Positions 9,633-18,929 are shown, counted from the stretch's first letter. The stretch is 64,000 bases of DNA from Comamonas testosteroni (GCA_008727115.1 CP044131.1:1178001-1242000); one strand, 5' to 3'. Made by a program: numbers and translations. Notes: generated from the sequence alone by a model not told the origin.

Positions 9633-9983
9633 TTACTGCTTGGCAATGGCGAGCACTATCTGGCTGAGGAACAACAGTGCAAGCAGCCCAAAGGCATTGA
9701 GAGCTTGCAGCCAATGCAGCCACTTCGGGCCCGCATATTTCCAGAAGGCATAGAGCATCAGCGCCAGCGGAATTGCGCACAGCGGCCCAATGAACTTCCA
9801 GTTCGACGCTTCACCAGAGAAACTGGCGAGCACAGCCAGGAACCAGAGCGCAGAGACAGCAGCTCCATGCGCGGATGTCGCCAGCCGCTGGCCAAGCAGT
9901 TGTTTGCGTGGTGAGAAGCAGAAATAGGCAATGCTGACCCCAAGGGGCAGGGACGAAATCAGGAGCCAGAAGTACATGGGCAT
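9633..9983 (-). CDS. small four-helix membrane protein, unknown
   Basis: A 116-residue hydrophobic protein starting MPMYFWLLISSLPLGVSIAY. Four likely membrane helices are visible, at about residues 3-22, 41-57, 64-80 and 91-112, separated by short polar turns (FSPRKQLLGQR, SFSGEASNWK). No family is recognised and no catalytic motif is seen. ATG 9983 is preferred over an upstream in-frame start that would add a Cys-rich, non-hydrophobic extension. The gene is convergent with parC and follows the 10775-11980 minus-strand genes by ~140 bp. Confidence 0.6.
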   Translation of the reverse strand: MPMYFWLLISSLPLGVSIAYFCFSPRKQLLGQRLATSAHGAAVSALWFLAVLASFSGEASNWKFIGPLCAIPLALMLYAFWKYAGPKWLHWLQALNAFGLLALLFLSQIVLAIAKQ

Positions 9984-10118
9984 GGGGCAGTGAGGTGTAG
10001 AGACAAGGCAGCACGATTGCTGCACTTGGCAAGTGTCTTCACATCCCCTGACTCTGACTTCAATGAGGGTGCTGAGTGGCGCTCTGCGATACCTGAGGGC
10101 GCACTGCAGGCGCTCCTC

Positions 10119-10775
10119 TTATGGCTTGACGGGCTTGTTGGCTGCGTGGCCCAGGGTTTCTGCGGGAAACGGGACTTCAGCAAGGTCTGGGTACAGCGCA
10201 ATCAACTCGGGCAGCAGCAAGTCATCGCTGATGGGGGTGATGAAGATCTGCCCCTGGTCGATGCTGGCGAGGGTGAGATCGGTGCGCTCGAAAGTGCTGC
10301 CGTTTCTCTCAAAAGTGCGGCTGTATGGAAACAGCGCGTATTCGCGTCCTGCAGAGGTTTTGCCATATTGCCCGGCATCGAGGTCGTAGGAGCCAGTCCG
10401 AAGCTTGATGCCGTCGCGCTGATCGATGGCCTGGCCGATGCGCACCAGTTCAGCGAGTGTTTCCTGCTGCGTCTTTCCCATGGTCGCCGCAATGGTCTGA
10501 ATTTTGCGCGGCGCAACATATTTCAGCGTGCCTTGCAGGTTGCGTGTGATGGCGGCGGTCAGCAGGCCGCGCATGGCGCTGCTCAGCGTGTCAGGGTTAA
10601 GGACTGGCAACGGCTCAGCCTTTGGGGCTGACTGAGCCGTTGCGCTAGTTGCTCTTGCCGGATCACGGGCTTGCACTGGGGCAGAAGCCAGCAGCAGCGC
10701 GGCGCACAAGGCAGAGGTGCAGGCAGAGATGAAGGTAGAGGTGAATGCAGGGCGACGACTGGTAAAGCGCTTCAT
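10119..10775 (-). CDS. secreted protein of unknown function
   Basis: A 218-residue protein starting MKRFTSRRPAFTSTFISAC with a signal peptide whose hydrophobic core SALCAALLLASAPVQA ends near residue 36. The mature part has an Ala/Thr-rich linker, then a domain with RGLLTAAITRNLQGTLKYV, ETLAELVRIGQAIDQRDG and TFERTDLTLASIDQGQIFI. I recognise no family. ATG 10775 overlaps the stop of the upstream gene (ATGA), so it is translationally coupled to the 97-residue ORF and pdxY. It is probably periplasmic or outer-membrane associated. Confidence 0.65.
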   Translation of the reverse strand: MKRFTSRRPAFTSTFISACTSALCAALLLASAPVQARDPARATSATAQSAPKAEPLPVLNPDTLSSAMRGLLTAAITRNLQGTLKYVAPRKIQTIAATMGKTQQETLAELVRIGQAIDQRDGIKLRTGSYDLDAGQYGKTSAGREYALFPYSRTFERNGSTFERTDLTLASIDQGQIFITPISDDLLLPELIALYPDLAEVPFPAETLGHAANKPVKP

Positions 10776-11065
10776 GGCAGAACCTTGGGATGTGAGTTGC
10801 TGTCGGTAATGCCGCAGGCATCCAGTCGACAGCACCATTTGACGTGGGGCCATGTGCCTGTGCTGTTGGCTTCAACCACGCCGCTCGCGTGCAGCAGTTC
10901 ATGGCTGCCGTCGGCATAGTGGCTTTCTTCCTGCACATCCACGGTCAGACCTTTGTACAGCAGCACGGGCTGGCCGTGAATGTTCTGACGAAGATCGGTC
11001 TGGGACAGCATGAGCAGATCGCTCTCCAGCATTTCATTGAAGTCGACGTAAAAGCGCGCTGTCAT
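10772..11065 (-). CDS. hypothetical protein between pdxY and secreted protein
   Basis: A 97-residue soluble protein starting MTARFYVDFNEML, with a Cys pair in KWCCRLDACG near the C-terminus and an acidic N-terminus. No family is recognised. A GTG three codons upstream (11074) is an alternative start. It begins 18 bp after the pdxY stop and its own stop overlaps the next start by ATGA, so the three genes form one minus-strand operon. The contents do not reveal a link to vitamin B6. Confidence 0.6.
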   Translation of the reverse strand: MTARFYVDFNEMLESDLLMLSQTDLRQNIHGQPVLLYKGLTVDVQEESHYADGSHELLHASGVVEANSTGTWPHVKWCCRLDACGITDSNSHPKVLP

Positions 11066-11083
11066 GGGGTTCACTCAGTGGGC

Positions 11084-11980
11084 TTACAGCGCTGCCAAAG
11101 GCACGGCAGCAAATGTCTGCGCGGGTGTATTGATCTGCTCACGGCAGGCAACCAGGGGCAGGTCGCGCTGGCCGGGCCGGGTGCGGGAGACAAGGGCATA
11201 CAAGCTGCTGACGGAGCGCGAGACGGCATCAGGGATGGCGCGCTTTTGAATCAGATGGCCCAGCAGCACGGCGGCAAACACATCACCCATGCCATTGGGC
11301 AGCGGGTGCAGGTCGATGTAAGGCGTTTGCACCAGCCAGGCGCTATCGGCCGTTACGGCCAGCGTGGCCAACTGGTCGTCAGGCAGGTCGCTGGTGCGCA
11401 GGCTGGTGATGACGATGAGGGCCGATTTGCAGTCATGCATCTGCCCCAGCATGGTGCGTGCGGCGGATACGGCGGCCTGCACGGACTCCAGTGGCTGGCC
11501 ACCGCACAGCAGCTCGAATTCGTAATGGTTGGGCGTGATGATGCTGGCCAGCGACAGCGCCCGCTTGCGCAGAAAGTCCGGGATGCCGGGGCGCACGAAG
11601 ACACCGCGCCCTACGTCGCCCATGACGGGGTCGCAAAGGTAATGTGCCTTGGGGTAGAAGGCGCGCACTTCCTGCACGGCCGACAAAATGGCTTCGCCTA
11701 CACCGGCGTCGCCCAGATAGCCCGAGAGCACGGCGGTGCAATGCTCCAGCACGCTGCGTGCGCGCAGGCCGTCAAGCACGTCCTGCACATGGGCGGGCGT
11801 GAAGACCTGGCCCTTGAATTCGCCATAACCCGTGTGGTTGGAGAACTGCACGGTATGTACTGCCACGGGCTCCAGGCCCAGCAGTTGCAGCGGCAGCATG
11901 GCGGCATCGTTGCCTACATGGCCATAGGCAACGTGTGACTGAATGCTGAGAACCCGAGGGGGCTCCTGAATGTGGGGCAT
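11084..11980 (-). CDS. pdxY: pyridoxal kinase
   Basis: A 298-residue ribokinase-fold kinase that phosphorylates pyridoxal to PLP in the B6 salvage pathway, in the cytosol. Family marks include the substrate-binding start [18 protein letters not shown], then [38 protein letters not shown] and the anion-hole/catalytic segment [17 protein letters not shown] near residue 230. The absence of the Cys-rich features of PdxK and the SQSxVxYGxVGN motif favour PdxY. It is the first gene of a three-gene minus-strand operon and is separated from the RidA-like gene by a long hairpin repeat. Confidence 0.9.
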   Translation of the reverse strand: MPHIQEPPRVLSIQSHVAYGHVGNDAAMLPLQLLGLEPVAVHTVQFSNHTGYGEFKGQVFTPAHVQDVLDGLRARSVLEHCTAVLSGYLGDAGVGEAILSAVQEVRAFYPKAHYLCDPVMGDVGRGVFVRPGIPDFLRKRALSLASIITPNHYEFELLCGGQPLESVQAAVSAARTMLGQMHDCKSALIVITSLRTSDLPDDQLATLAVTADSAWLVQTPYIDLHPLPNGMGDVFAAVLLGHLIQKRAIPDAVSRSVSSLYALVSRTRPGQRDLPLVACREQINTPAQTFAAVPLAAL

Positions 11981-12025
11981 GGCAATTCCTCGTTCAAGGC
12001 GCTGCAGTTGAAGCGTAGGTCAATT

Positions 12026-12117
12026 AAAAAGTGAGCATATAGCGCTTGCTCAATCATGGATTCAATGAGCTTTTACTCTGAATTCTATGAATAGCAAGCG
12101 CAGCGTGCTCACTTTTT
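12026..12117. repeat. dispersed inverted repeat between RidA gene and pdxY
   Basis: Arms at 12026-12050 and 12093-12117 pair over 25 bp with 21 matches (outer AAAAAGTGAGCA, inner GCGCTTGCT); a smaller ATTCA/TGAAT stem sits inside. The outer A/T runs make it terminator-like in both directions. It belongs to the 'tagcgctt' repeat family seen at several other intergenic sites in this window. Confidence 0.7.
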
Positions 12118-12139
12118 ATACATGATGAGCGAAGCTGGC

Positions 12140-12598
12140 TCAGGCCAGCTCGGCCATCAGCTCGATTTCCACGCAGCAGCCCATGGGGATCTGCGCCACG
12201 CCAAAGGCGCTGCGGGCGTGTTTGCCGGCTTCGCCAAAGACTTCACCCAGCAGCTCGCTGCAGCCGTTGGTGACAAGGTGCTGCTCGGTATAGCTGGGGC
12301 TGGAGTTGACCAGGCTCATCACCTTGACGATGCGCTTGACGCGGCTGAGGTCGCCGCCGCAGGCGTGCTGCAGCGTGCCGATCAGGTCGATGGCGATGGC
12401 GCGCGCGGCCTGCTTGCCTTCTTCCGTCGTCATGTTCTCGCCCAGCTTGCCCACCCAGGGCTTGCCGTCCTGCTTGGCCACATGGCCGCTGAGGAACACC
12501 AGATTGCCGGTTTGCACGTAAGGCAGGTAGGCCGCAGCGGGCATTGCCACATCGGGCAGGGTGATGTTCAGGGCTTTGAGTTTTTCGTAAGCGCTCAT
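12140..12598 (-). CDS. RidA family protein (YjgF/YER057c/UK114)
   Basis: A 152-residue member of the RidA superfamily. Canonical RidA hydrolyses reactive enamine/imine intermediates such as 2-aminoacrylate from PLP enzymes. Visible marks are YLPYVQTGNLVFLSGHVA, then GKQAARAIAIDLIGTLQ, LSRVKRIVKVMSLVNSSP and the C-terminal IPMGCCVEIELMAELA. The canonical catalytic Arg in 'xxR-x-xxxVxxLP' is not evident: the segment reads KHARSAFGVAQIPMG, as in the longer YjgF-like subgroup. The start at 12598 was taken because the open frame upstream is only the antisense of comEC. Proximity to pdxY fits PLP metabolism. Confidence 0.88.
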   Translation of the reverse strand: MSAYEKLKALNITLPDVAMPAAAYLPYVQTGNLVFLSGHVAKQDGKPWVGKLGENMTTEEGKQAARAIAIDLIGTLQHACGGDLSRVKRIVKVMSLVNSSPSYTEQHLVTNGCSELLGEVFGEAGKHARSAFGVAQIPMGCCVEIELMAELA

Positions 12599-12805
12599 GA
12601 CGGACTCCAAAAGTGAAAGGCTAAAGAGGGCTGAGTGTGACACAGCGCCGGGCGCTGACGCCGCTCCATCGGGCGGTTGCGGACGCCGTGCAGAAATGCG
12701 GCCGTCTGCGCCCCGAGCAGGGCTGTGCTTGAGTCGGCTGGGATGGCGGGGCGGGCAGGGATAGTCGCAGTGCTGGGCGTGGGCGCTGGCTTCTAGCATG
12801 GCGAA

Positions 12806-15349
12806 ATGCCCTCTCGCCACATTGCCCTTGCTCAGCCCTATCGCCTGTCCTGGCTGGCGCCGCTGTGGGGTTGTGTGCTGGGGGCCGCATGGCAGGTCAC
12901 GCAGGCGCAGCTTTGGCATTTGGCGCTGTATCAGCTCTTGCTGGGGGCGGGGCTGCTGGTGCTGCTGTGCGCCTCGCGCTGGCAAGGCAAGCGCTGGATA
13001 GGCGGATGGATGCTGGTGCTGGGGGCGGCTTTGGGAGTGGCGGGACTGACGGGCTGGCGCGCCCATGCCTATCTGGCGCAGACCTTGCCCAAGGCGCTGG
13101 AGGGCACGGATATCACGGTTCAGGGGCATATCGCTTCCATGCTGCAAAACCAGACCAACGGCCAGCGCTGGCGCTTTGTGGTCGATGACGCCACGGTTGG
13201 CGTGCCCCGAGTGTTGGAGCTGGCCTGGTATGGGCCATTCGGTCAGGAGTTGCAGGCCGGCGAGCCGGTGGTTCCTGCATGGGCGCAAGGGGTTGCGCTG
13301 AGCCCGGGTCAGCGCTGGCGCTTTACGGTGCGTATCAAGCGGCCTCATGGCGCACGCAATCCGCATGGTTTTGACTATGAGCTGCACGCCTGGAGCCAAG
13401 GTGTGCAGGCCACGGGATATGTGCGCGACGAGCCGGCGCCAGAGTTGCTGGAAATCACCGCCCAATACCGTGTGCAGCGCGCGCGTCAGTGGCTGAGAGA
13501 TCGCATTCGAGCGCAGACATCGCGGCTGCAGCGCTGGCTGCCTGCCGATCAGGTGGAGCGCGGGCAGTCCGCCCTGGGCGTGGTGGCGGCGCTGGCCGTG
13601 GGCGATCAGCAGGCCATAGAGCGCAATGACTGGACGCTTTTTCGCCAGACGGGTGTTGCGCATTTGATGAGCATCTCAGGCTTGCACATCACCATGTTCT
13701 CCTGGCTGGCGGCCCTGGTGGTCGGGCGGCTGTGGCGGCTGAGCGCGATGGCCTGCCGCTGGCTGCCCGCGCCACGTGCGGCCTTGCTCATGGGGGTGAT
13801 GCTGGCGGGGGCCTATGCCTTGTTCAGCGGCTGGGGGCTGCCTGCACAGCGCACGGTGTGCATGCTGGCGGCGGTGGCCTTGCTGCAATGGCAGGGGGTG
13901 CGCTGGCCATGGCCCTGTGTGTGGTTGCTGGCGCTGGCGGTAGTGGTGGTCGCTGACCCATGGGCGTTGCTGCAGGCGGGGTTCTGGCTCAGCTTTGTAG
14001 CTGTGGGCGTGCTGCTTGCTTCTGATTCAGGAGCTTCATCCGCAGGTGCACCAAGCGCTGCGGGTCGATTTCTATCAAAGATGCAGGGCCTGTGGCGCGA
14101 GCAGTGGCGGATCTCTCTGGCGCTGGCGCCGCTGAGTCTGCTGCTGTTCGGACAGGTGTCCATCGTGGGGCTGCTGGCCAACCTGGCGGCGATTCCGTGG
14201 GTGACCCTGGTGGTCACGCCGCTGGCCCTGCTGGCGGCTGCTGCGCCGGTGGCGGCAGGGGCTGCGGCGCTGGCTTTGCTGCCCCTGATGCAGCTGCTGC
14301 AATGGCTGGCGACATGGTCGGAGGCTGTCTGGGCTTTGCCGCAGCCTTCATGGTGGGCAAGCGGGCTGGCCATCATGGCCGGGCTGTTGATGGTGGCTCC
14401 GCTGCCTGCGCGGCTGCGAATGGTGGCGGCCATGTTTGCGTTGCCGGCGCTGTTCTGGCCGCAGGCATGGCCGCGTGCGGGAGAGTTCGAATTGCTGGCT
14501 GCAGATGTGGGCCAGGGCAATGCGGTCATCATCAGCACGGCAGGGCATCGCATGCTGTATGACACAGGGCCGCGCTACAGCCGCCACAGCAATGCCGGAG
14601 AGCGTGTGCTGCTGCCACTGCTGGCGGCCAAGGGAATGAAGCTCCATGCCCTGATGCTGAGCCACGGCGACAGTGATCACACGGGAGGCGCCGTAGCGGT
14701 ACTGGCGGCCAGGGATGTTCATGCCCATGCAGGCGGCCTGCAGGTCTGGGGCTCGGATTCTGTGCTGGAGAGTGCACAGTGGGTTGCACAAGCCAATACA
14801 TTGCCAGGTGTGCAGTCAGGCGCACTGCCTGCCATGCAGCGCTGCACACAGGGTCAGCACTGGCAATGGGATGGAGTCACATTCGAGGTGCTGCATCCTC
14901 CGGCAGGAGATGACTGGCTGCAAGGCCGCAAGCCACGGCCCAATTTCGGCAGCTGTGTGTTGCGCATTCGCTCTGCCAGTGGGCGCGTGGCCTTGCTGGC
15001 TGGCGATATTGAAGCCGCACAGGAGCAGCAGCTGCTTCAAACCAGGCTGAGTACGCCTGTGGACTGGCTGCTGGTACCTCATCACGGCAGCAAGACCTCT
15101 TCAACCCCGGCCTGGGTGAACACACTCAGGCCAAGCTGGGCGGTGGTGCAGGCGGGTTATCTGAACCGTTTCGGTCATCCGGTGGCTGCCGTGGTGCAGC
15201 GTTATGAAGCAGCAGGTAGCGAGCTGGTGCTGCAGGACCGCTGCGGTGCCGCAGTGTGGCGCTCGGCAGATCCTGAAAAGCTGGTGTGCGAGCGACAAAA
15301 ACGGGCGCATTATTGGGACGTTCATGCTGGCTCTATGGCATGGCCTTGA
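12806..15349 (+). CDS. comEC: ComEC/Rec2 DNA-uptake channel
   Basis: An 847-residue inner-membrane protein that passes single-stranded DNA into the cytosol during natural transformation. N-terminal hydrophobic helices precede a DUF4131-like soluble part (residues ~60-210). The Competence domain then begins with DWTLFRQTGVAHLMSISGLH and continues through a block of helices to ~residue 540. The C-terminal metallo-beta-lactamase-like domain starts at LLAADVGQGNAVII and contains LMLSHGDSDHTGG and VPHHGSKTS. A partial dispersed repeat lies inside the gene near 14010-14080, in a linker rich in Ser/Ala. The gene is divergent from the RidA-like gene. All key motifs look intact, so competence is possible, but other com genes are not in view. 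Confidence 0.93.
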   Translation: MPSRHIALAQPYRLSWLAPLWGCVLGAAWQVTQAQLWHLALYQLLLGAGLLVLLCASRWQGKRWIGGWMLVLGAALGVAGLTGWRAHAYLAQTLPKALEGTDITVQGHIASMLQNQTNGQRWRFVVDDATVGVPRVLELAWYGPFGQELQAGEPVVPAWAQGVALSPGQRWRFTVRIKRPHGARNPHGFDYELHAWSQGVQATGYVRDEPAPELLEITAQYRVQRARQWLRDRIRAQTSRLQRWLPADQVERGQSALGVVAALAVGDQQAIERNDWTLFRQTGVAHLMSISGLHITMFSWLAALVVGRLWRLSAMACRWLPAPRAALLMGVMLAGAYALFSGWGLPAQRTVCMLAAVALLQWQGVRWPWPCVWLLALAVVVVADPWALLQAGFWLSFVAVGVLLASDSGASSAGAPSAAGRFLSKMQGLWREQWRISLALAPLSLLLFGQVSIVGLLANLAAIPWVTLVVTPLALLAAAAPVAAGAAALALLPLMQLLQWLATWSEAVWALPQPSWWASGLAIMAGLLMVAPLPARLRMVAAMFALPALFWPQAWPRAGEFELLAADVGQGNAVIISTAGHRMLYDTGPRYSRHSNAGERVLLPLLAAKGMKLHALMLSHGDSDHTGGAVAVLAARDVHAHAGGLQVWGSDSVLESAQWVAQANTLPGVQSGALPAMQRCTQGQHWQWDGVTFEVLHPPAGDDWLQGRKPRPNFGSCVLRIRSASGRVALLAGDIEAAQEQQLLQTRLSTPVDWLLVPHHGSKTSSTPAWVNTLRPSWAVVQAGYLNRFGHPVAAVVQRYEAAGSELVLQDRCGAAVWRSADPEKLVCERQKRAHYWDVHAGSMAWP

Positions 15350-15503
15350 AAACTGGCATAAGGTTTGCATTGACGCTTGTGCGCTGTGTGCGTACGGCGC
15401 ACAAGCAGGGTGATATTGGGTTGGGGCGACAGCTCGGAGCTGCAGTAGATGCTGGATGCCAGTGATCTGCGGTGGGCTGCCGCCGAAGAACAGAGAGGAC
15501 AGG

Positions 15504-16964
15504 ATGCACACATTCGATGAGATGTATCTGAACTCGCCCGCCTCCGGGGGCGAGGTGCGAGACCACTATCGGGACTATGCGCAGTGGCTGGCCAGACAGC
15601 CGCAGGAGTATCTTCGAGCCCGCAGTGCCGAAGCAGAAATCGTCTTTCGCCGCGTGGGCATTACCTTTGCCGTCTATGGCGACAAGGACGAGAGCGGTGC
15701 CGGTACCGAGCGCCTGATCCCCTTTGACCTGATCCCGCGCATCATTCCCGCGCATGAGTGGGCCAGCATGCAGGCCGGGCTGGTGCAGCGCGTCACGGCG
15801 CTCAACCGCTTTATCCGCGACTGCTATCACGGCCAGGAGATGGTGCGTGCCGGCCTGATCCCGCAGGAGCTGGTGCGAGGCAACAGCCAGTACCGCCCGG
15901 AGATGGAAGGCATCAAGGTGCCCAACGATGTCTACGCCAATATCGCGGGCATAGACATCGTGCGTGCGCCAGACAAGGCGGGCAATGGTGTGTATTACGT
16001 GCTGGAGGACAATCTGCGTGTGCCTTCCGGGGTTTCCTACATGCTGGAAAACCGCCGTATGACCATGCGTCTGTTTCCCGAGCTGTTTGGCAAACATGCA
16101 GTGGCTCCCGTGGCGCATTACCCCGACATGCTGCTTGATACGCTGCGTGCCAGTGCCCCTGCGGGCGTGCTGGAGCCCACGGTGGTGGTGCTGACGCCGG
16201 GCATGTACAACAGTGCTTATTTCGAGCATGCGTTTTTGGCCCAGCAAATGGGGGTGGAGTTGGTCGAAGGGCAGGACCTGCTGGTCGACAAAGACGTGGT
16301 CTATATGCGCACCACCCAGGGGCTGCAGCGCGTGGATGTGATCTATCGCCGCGTGGACGACGACTTTCTCGACCCCGAGGTCTTTCGCTCCACATCGACG
16401 CTGGGTTGCAAGGGGCTGATGCGTGCCTATCGCGCTGGCAACGTCAACATCTGCAATGCGGTTGGCACGGGCCTGGCTGACGACAAATCGGTCTACCCCT
16501 ATGTGCCGGAGATGATTCGCTTCTATCTGGGTGAGGAGCCCATCTTGCAGAACGTGCCGACCTGGCTGTGCCGGAAGGAAGATGATCTGAAATACGTGCT
16601 TGACCATCTGCACGAGTTGGTGGTCAAGGAGGTGCATGGAGCAGGGGGCTACGGCATGTTGATCGGTCCGACGGCCACCAAGGCTGAGGTCGAGGCCTTT
16701 CGGCGCGTGCTGGTGGGCAATCCCAGCAACTACATCGCTCAACCCACGCTCTCCTTGTCTACCTGTCCGACCATGGTCGAAGCAGGCATTGCTCCGCGCC
16801 ATATCGACTTGCGGCCTTTTGTGCTGACGGGGACCGAAGTCAACATGGTTGCAGGCGGGCTGACGCGCGTGGCGCTCAAGCAGGGCTCGCTGGTGGTGAA
16901 CTCATCGCAGGGAGGAGGCACCAAAGACACCTGGGTGCTGGAAGAGCAAGAGGGAGGCCGCTGA
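15504..16964 (+). CDS. circularly permuted ATP-grasp type 2 protein
   Basis: A 486-residue protein of the circularly permuted ATP-grasp family, usually paired with an alpha-E protein and a transglutaminase in predicted peptide-modification systems. Visible marks include FAVYGDKDESGAGTERLIPF, RFIRDCYHGQEM, YYVLEDNLRVPSGVSYMLEN (nucleotide/metal region), VVVLTPGMYNSAYFEH and VVKEVHGAGGYGMLIGP. ATG 15504 is preceded by GAGAGGACAGG; an upstream in-frame ATG at 15456 lacks this. Its stop overlaps by ATGA a 48-codon fragment resembling the start of the alpha-E gene. The reaction is not experimentally fixed for the family; peptide-bond-type ligation is inferred in the literature. Confidence 0.9.
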   Translation: MHTFDEMYLNSPASGGEVRDHYRDYAQWLARQPQEYLRARSAEAEIVFRRVGITFAVYGDKDESGAGTERLIPFDLIPRIIPAHEWASMQAGLVQRVTALNRFIRDCYHGQEMVRAGLIPQELVRGNSQYRPEMEGIKVPNDVYANIAGIDIVRAPDKAGNGVYYVLEDNLRVPSGVSYMLENRRMTMRLFPELFGKHAVAPVAHYPDMLLDTLRASAPAGVLEPTVVVLTPGMYNSAYFEHAFLAQQMGVELVEGQDLLVDKDVVYMRTTQGLQRVDVIYRRVDDDFLDPEVFRSTSTLGCKGLMRAYRAGNVNICNAVGTGLADDKSVYPYVPEMIRFYLGEEPILQNVPTWLCRKEDDLKYVLDHLHELVVKEVHGAGGYGMLIGPTATKAEVEAFRRVLVGNPSNYIAQPTLSLSTCPTMVEAGIAPRHIDLRPFVLTGTEVNMVAGGLTRVALKQGSLVVNSSQGGGTKDTWVLEEQEGGR

Positions 16965-17110
16965 TGCTGTCACGTACCGCTGATCATCTCTACGGGATGT
17001 CCCGCTATACCGAGTGGGCAGAAAAAAATGCCGCAGGTGTTTTTTCACCAGAATACGGCGCGCGCGTTCAGCGCGTGCGGGGGGCTCTGCCCAAGGAGGG
17101 CCTATGCTGA
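16964..17110 (+). pseudogene. decayed duplicate of the alpha-E gene start
   Basis: A 48-codon ORF beginning MLSRTADHLYGMSRYTEWAE, almost the same as the first 20 residues of the alpha-E gene that follows (…LYWMSRYTERAE). It then diverges and ends at TGA 17108-17110, six bases past the real alpha-E start at 17104. The ATG overlaps the ATP-grasp stop. The best explanation is a tandem duplication of the ~75-bp gene start (or a resolved larger duplication) followed by decay. The fragment may keep translational coupling between the two real genes, since ribosomes would end on the alpha-E start. Confidence 0.75.
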
Positions 17111-18060
17111 GTCGTACCGCCGATCATCTGTACTGGATGTCCCGCTATACCGAGCGGGCAGAGAACACCGCGCGCATGCTGAGCGTGGCCTATGAAACTG
17201 CCATGCTGCCGCAGGCCATGCATGACGCCCACAAGGGCTGGCAAAGCGTGTTGTCCATCAGTGAACTGATACCGGCTTTCAAGGCGCAGTTCCCGGTGGT
17301 GGATCGAGAGTCTGTGCTGCAGTTCATGGTCTCGGATGAGGCCAATTCATCTTCTATCTTTGCCTGCCTGAAAGCAGCGCGAGAGAACGCACGGGCCGTG
17401 CGCGGCGCTTTGACCACCGAGTCCTGGGAAACGCAGAACCAGACCTGGCTGGCGCTACAGCGCAACTATGGCAAAGAGGCATGGAAGCAAGACCCTGCCC
17501 AGTTTTTTGAATGGGTCAAATATCGCTCTCACCTGTGGCGCGGCGTGTCGCTGGGCACCATGCTCAAGGACGAGGCCCTTTACTTTGTGCGCCTGGGCAC
17601 TTTTGTGGAGCGTGCCGACAACACGGCACGTCTGCTGGATGTGAAGTTCCACGCCATAGAGCGCGACTACCACGGCATGCCGCGTGGCCGAGGCATGGCC
17701 AGCTTCGACTTCTATCACTGGAGCGCTTTGCTGCGCAGCGTCTCGGCCTTCGAGGTTTATCGCAAGGTTTACCGAGATGTGATTACGCCAGAGCGCGTGG
17801 CGGAGTTGCTGATGCTGCGCGCCGATATGCCGCGCTCGCTGCTGGCCAGCATGCATGAGGTAGTCAAGAATCTGGATCGCGTGAGCAACGACCACTCCCA
17901 GGAGACGCAGCGCAAGGCGGGGCGTCTCCTGGCAGATCTGCAATATGGCCGTATCGACGAGATACTGACCACAGGCTTGCATGCGTATCTGACACAGTTT
18001 CTCGACCGCATCAATGATCTGGGCTCGGGCATCAGTCGCGACTTCTTGATGCCATCCTGA
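17104..18060 (+). CDS. alpha-E domain protein
   Basis: A 318-residue, mostly helical protein of the alpha-E family (named for its conserved Glu residues). It starts MLSRTADHLYWMSRYTERAE, with the typical RTADHLYWMSRYxERAEN signature, and a second conserved region LGTFVERADNTARLLDVKF. These proteins occur with ATP-grasp and transglutaminase genes; no transglutaminase is present here before the terminator. Upstream in-frame codons exist to 17014 but the family start is at 17104, next to AAGGAGG. Function is predicted, not known. The gene ends at a bidirectional terminator facing bfr. Confidence 0.9.
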   Translation: MLSRTADHLYWMSRYTERAENTARMLSVAYETAMLPQAMHDAHKGWQSVLSISELIPAFKAQFPVVDRESVLQFMVSDEANSSSIFACLKAARENARAVRGALTTESWETQNQTWLALQRNYGKEAWKQDPAQFFEWVKYRSHLWRGVSLGTMLKDEALYFVRLGTFVERADNTARLLDVKFHAIERDYHGMPRGRGMASFDFYHWSALLRSVSAFEVYRKVYRDVITPERVAELLMLRADMPRSLLASMHEVVKNLDRVSNDHSQETQRKAGRLLADLQYGRIDEILTTGLHAYLTQFLDRINDLGSGISRDFLMPS

Positions 18061-18074
18061 AGCCTGCGTACGCC

Positions 18075-18106
18075 CCAAAAAAAAGCGGCCTCTGAGGGGC
18101 CGCTTT
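18075..18106. terminator. bidirectional terminator between alpha-E and bfr
   Basis: A stem AAAGCGGCC / GGCCGCTTT with a 7-nt loop, preceded by an eight-A run. It is strongest for minus-strand bfr transcription, where it ends in a U run. Confidence 0.85.
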
Positions 18107-18129
18107 GCGTTTGAGTGTGATCGAGTGAC

Positions 18130-18606
18130 TTACTCGATTTCGCCCATCAGCGACTGCAGGTAGTTCTGCTCGCCCACCTTGGCAATCAGCTCGATCTGGG
18201 TTTCCAGGAAGTCGATGTGCTCTTCGGTGTCGTCCAGAATCTTTTGCAGCAGATCGCGCGAGACATAGTCACGCACGGATTCGCAGTGAGCGATGCCGTC
18301 CTTGATGGTTTGCTGGGCGGCTTGCTCCAGACGTAGGTCGCAGGCCAGAGCCTCAGGCACGTCCTCACCGATCTGCAGCTTGCCCAGATCCTGCAGGTTG
18401 GGCAGACCATCGAGCATGAAGATGCGATCCATCAGCCAGTCGGCGTGCTTCATCTCGCCAATGGATTCTTCGTATTCCTTCTTGGCCAGCTTGTCGAAGC
18501 CCCAGTGCTTGTACATGCGATAGTGCAGAAAGTACTGGTTGATGGCGGTCAGCTCGTTCTTGAGCTGGGCTTGCAGCCAGGAAATGACTTGTGCATCACC
18601 TTTCAT
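18130..18606 (-). CDS. bfr: bacterioferritin
   Basis: A 158-residue ferritin-like heme-containing iron storage protein that assembles as a 24-mer in the cytosol and oxidises Fe(II). The diiron ligands fit the family: Glu in [12 protein letters not shown], Glu and His in [14 protein letters not shown], and the later [11 protein letters not shown]. The Met in GEMKHAD is the heme ligand position. ATG 18606 is chosen because of GAAGGAG just upstream. The next genes on the other strand are ahpC and ahpF, so iron storage sits beside peroxide defence. Confidence 0.95.
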   Translation of the reverse strand: MKGDAQVISWLQAQLKNELTAINQYFLHYRMYKHWGFDKLAKKEYEESIGEMKHADWLMDRIFMLDGLPNLQDLGKLQIGEDVPEALACDLRLEQAAQQTIKDGIAHCESVRDYVSRDLLQKILDDTEEHIDFLETQIELIAKVGEQNYLQSLMGEIE

Positions 18607-18892
18607 CGGGGACTCCTTCTCGGGCAGTTGTTGTTCGCTTCGATTGTCCATGCTTTATGAGGCAAATCAAACAAAGCCCATGCCCGAGCGAATTGGCTGC
18701 ATCTGATGCGCGTTCTCGTTTAGCTTACGCCCTGTCAAACCGCTTTCGTGATCGAGTTGACGCGGTGATGACAACAAAAGCTATGGGCGTGATTGAAGGA
18801 CTATTGGCTTGAAATACCCGTTTTCGGCCCAAAATGGAAAGCTGAGCTGCACAGCAGTGCGGCTTGACCTCAGATTGCCGGAATGAAGCTTG
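18607..18892. other. bfr upstream part of the bfr/ahpC intergenic region
   Basis: No gene is visible. On the minus strand a TTGACA hexamer (complement at 18733-18738) could be a bfr -35, but no well-spaced -10 follows. No convincing Fur box is seen. Confidence 0.3.
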
Positions 18893-18929
18893 ATAGCAAT
18901 TTCAAATCAATACGATGAAGTCAATCGAT
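18893..18929 (+). promoter_or_regulatory. candidate OxyR site upstream of ahpC
   Basis: Four tetrads, ATAG at 18893, AAAT at 18904, ATGA at 18915 and CGAT at 18926, are each separated by exactly 7 bases. This is the OxyR spacing (ATAG-N7-CTAT-N7-ATAG-N7-CTAT) with several mismatches. A possible -10 TAAACT lies at 18953-18958, so the site would abut the -35, as in OxyR-activated promoters. Confidence 0.4.

Noticed and set aside
12599..13663. Upstream extension of the RidA-like ORF
   Set aside because: Open only because it is antisense to comEC; the RidA fold is complete from ATG 12598.
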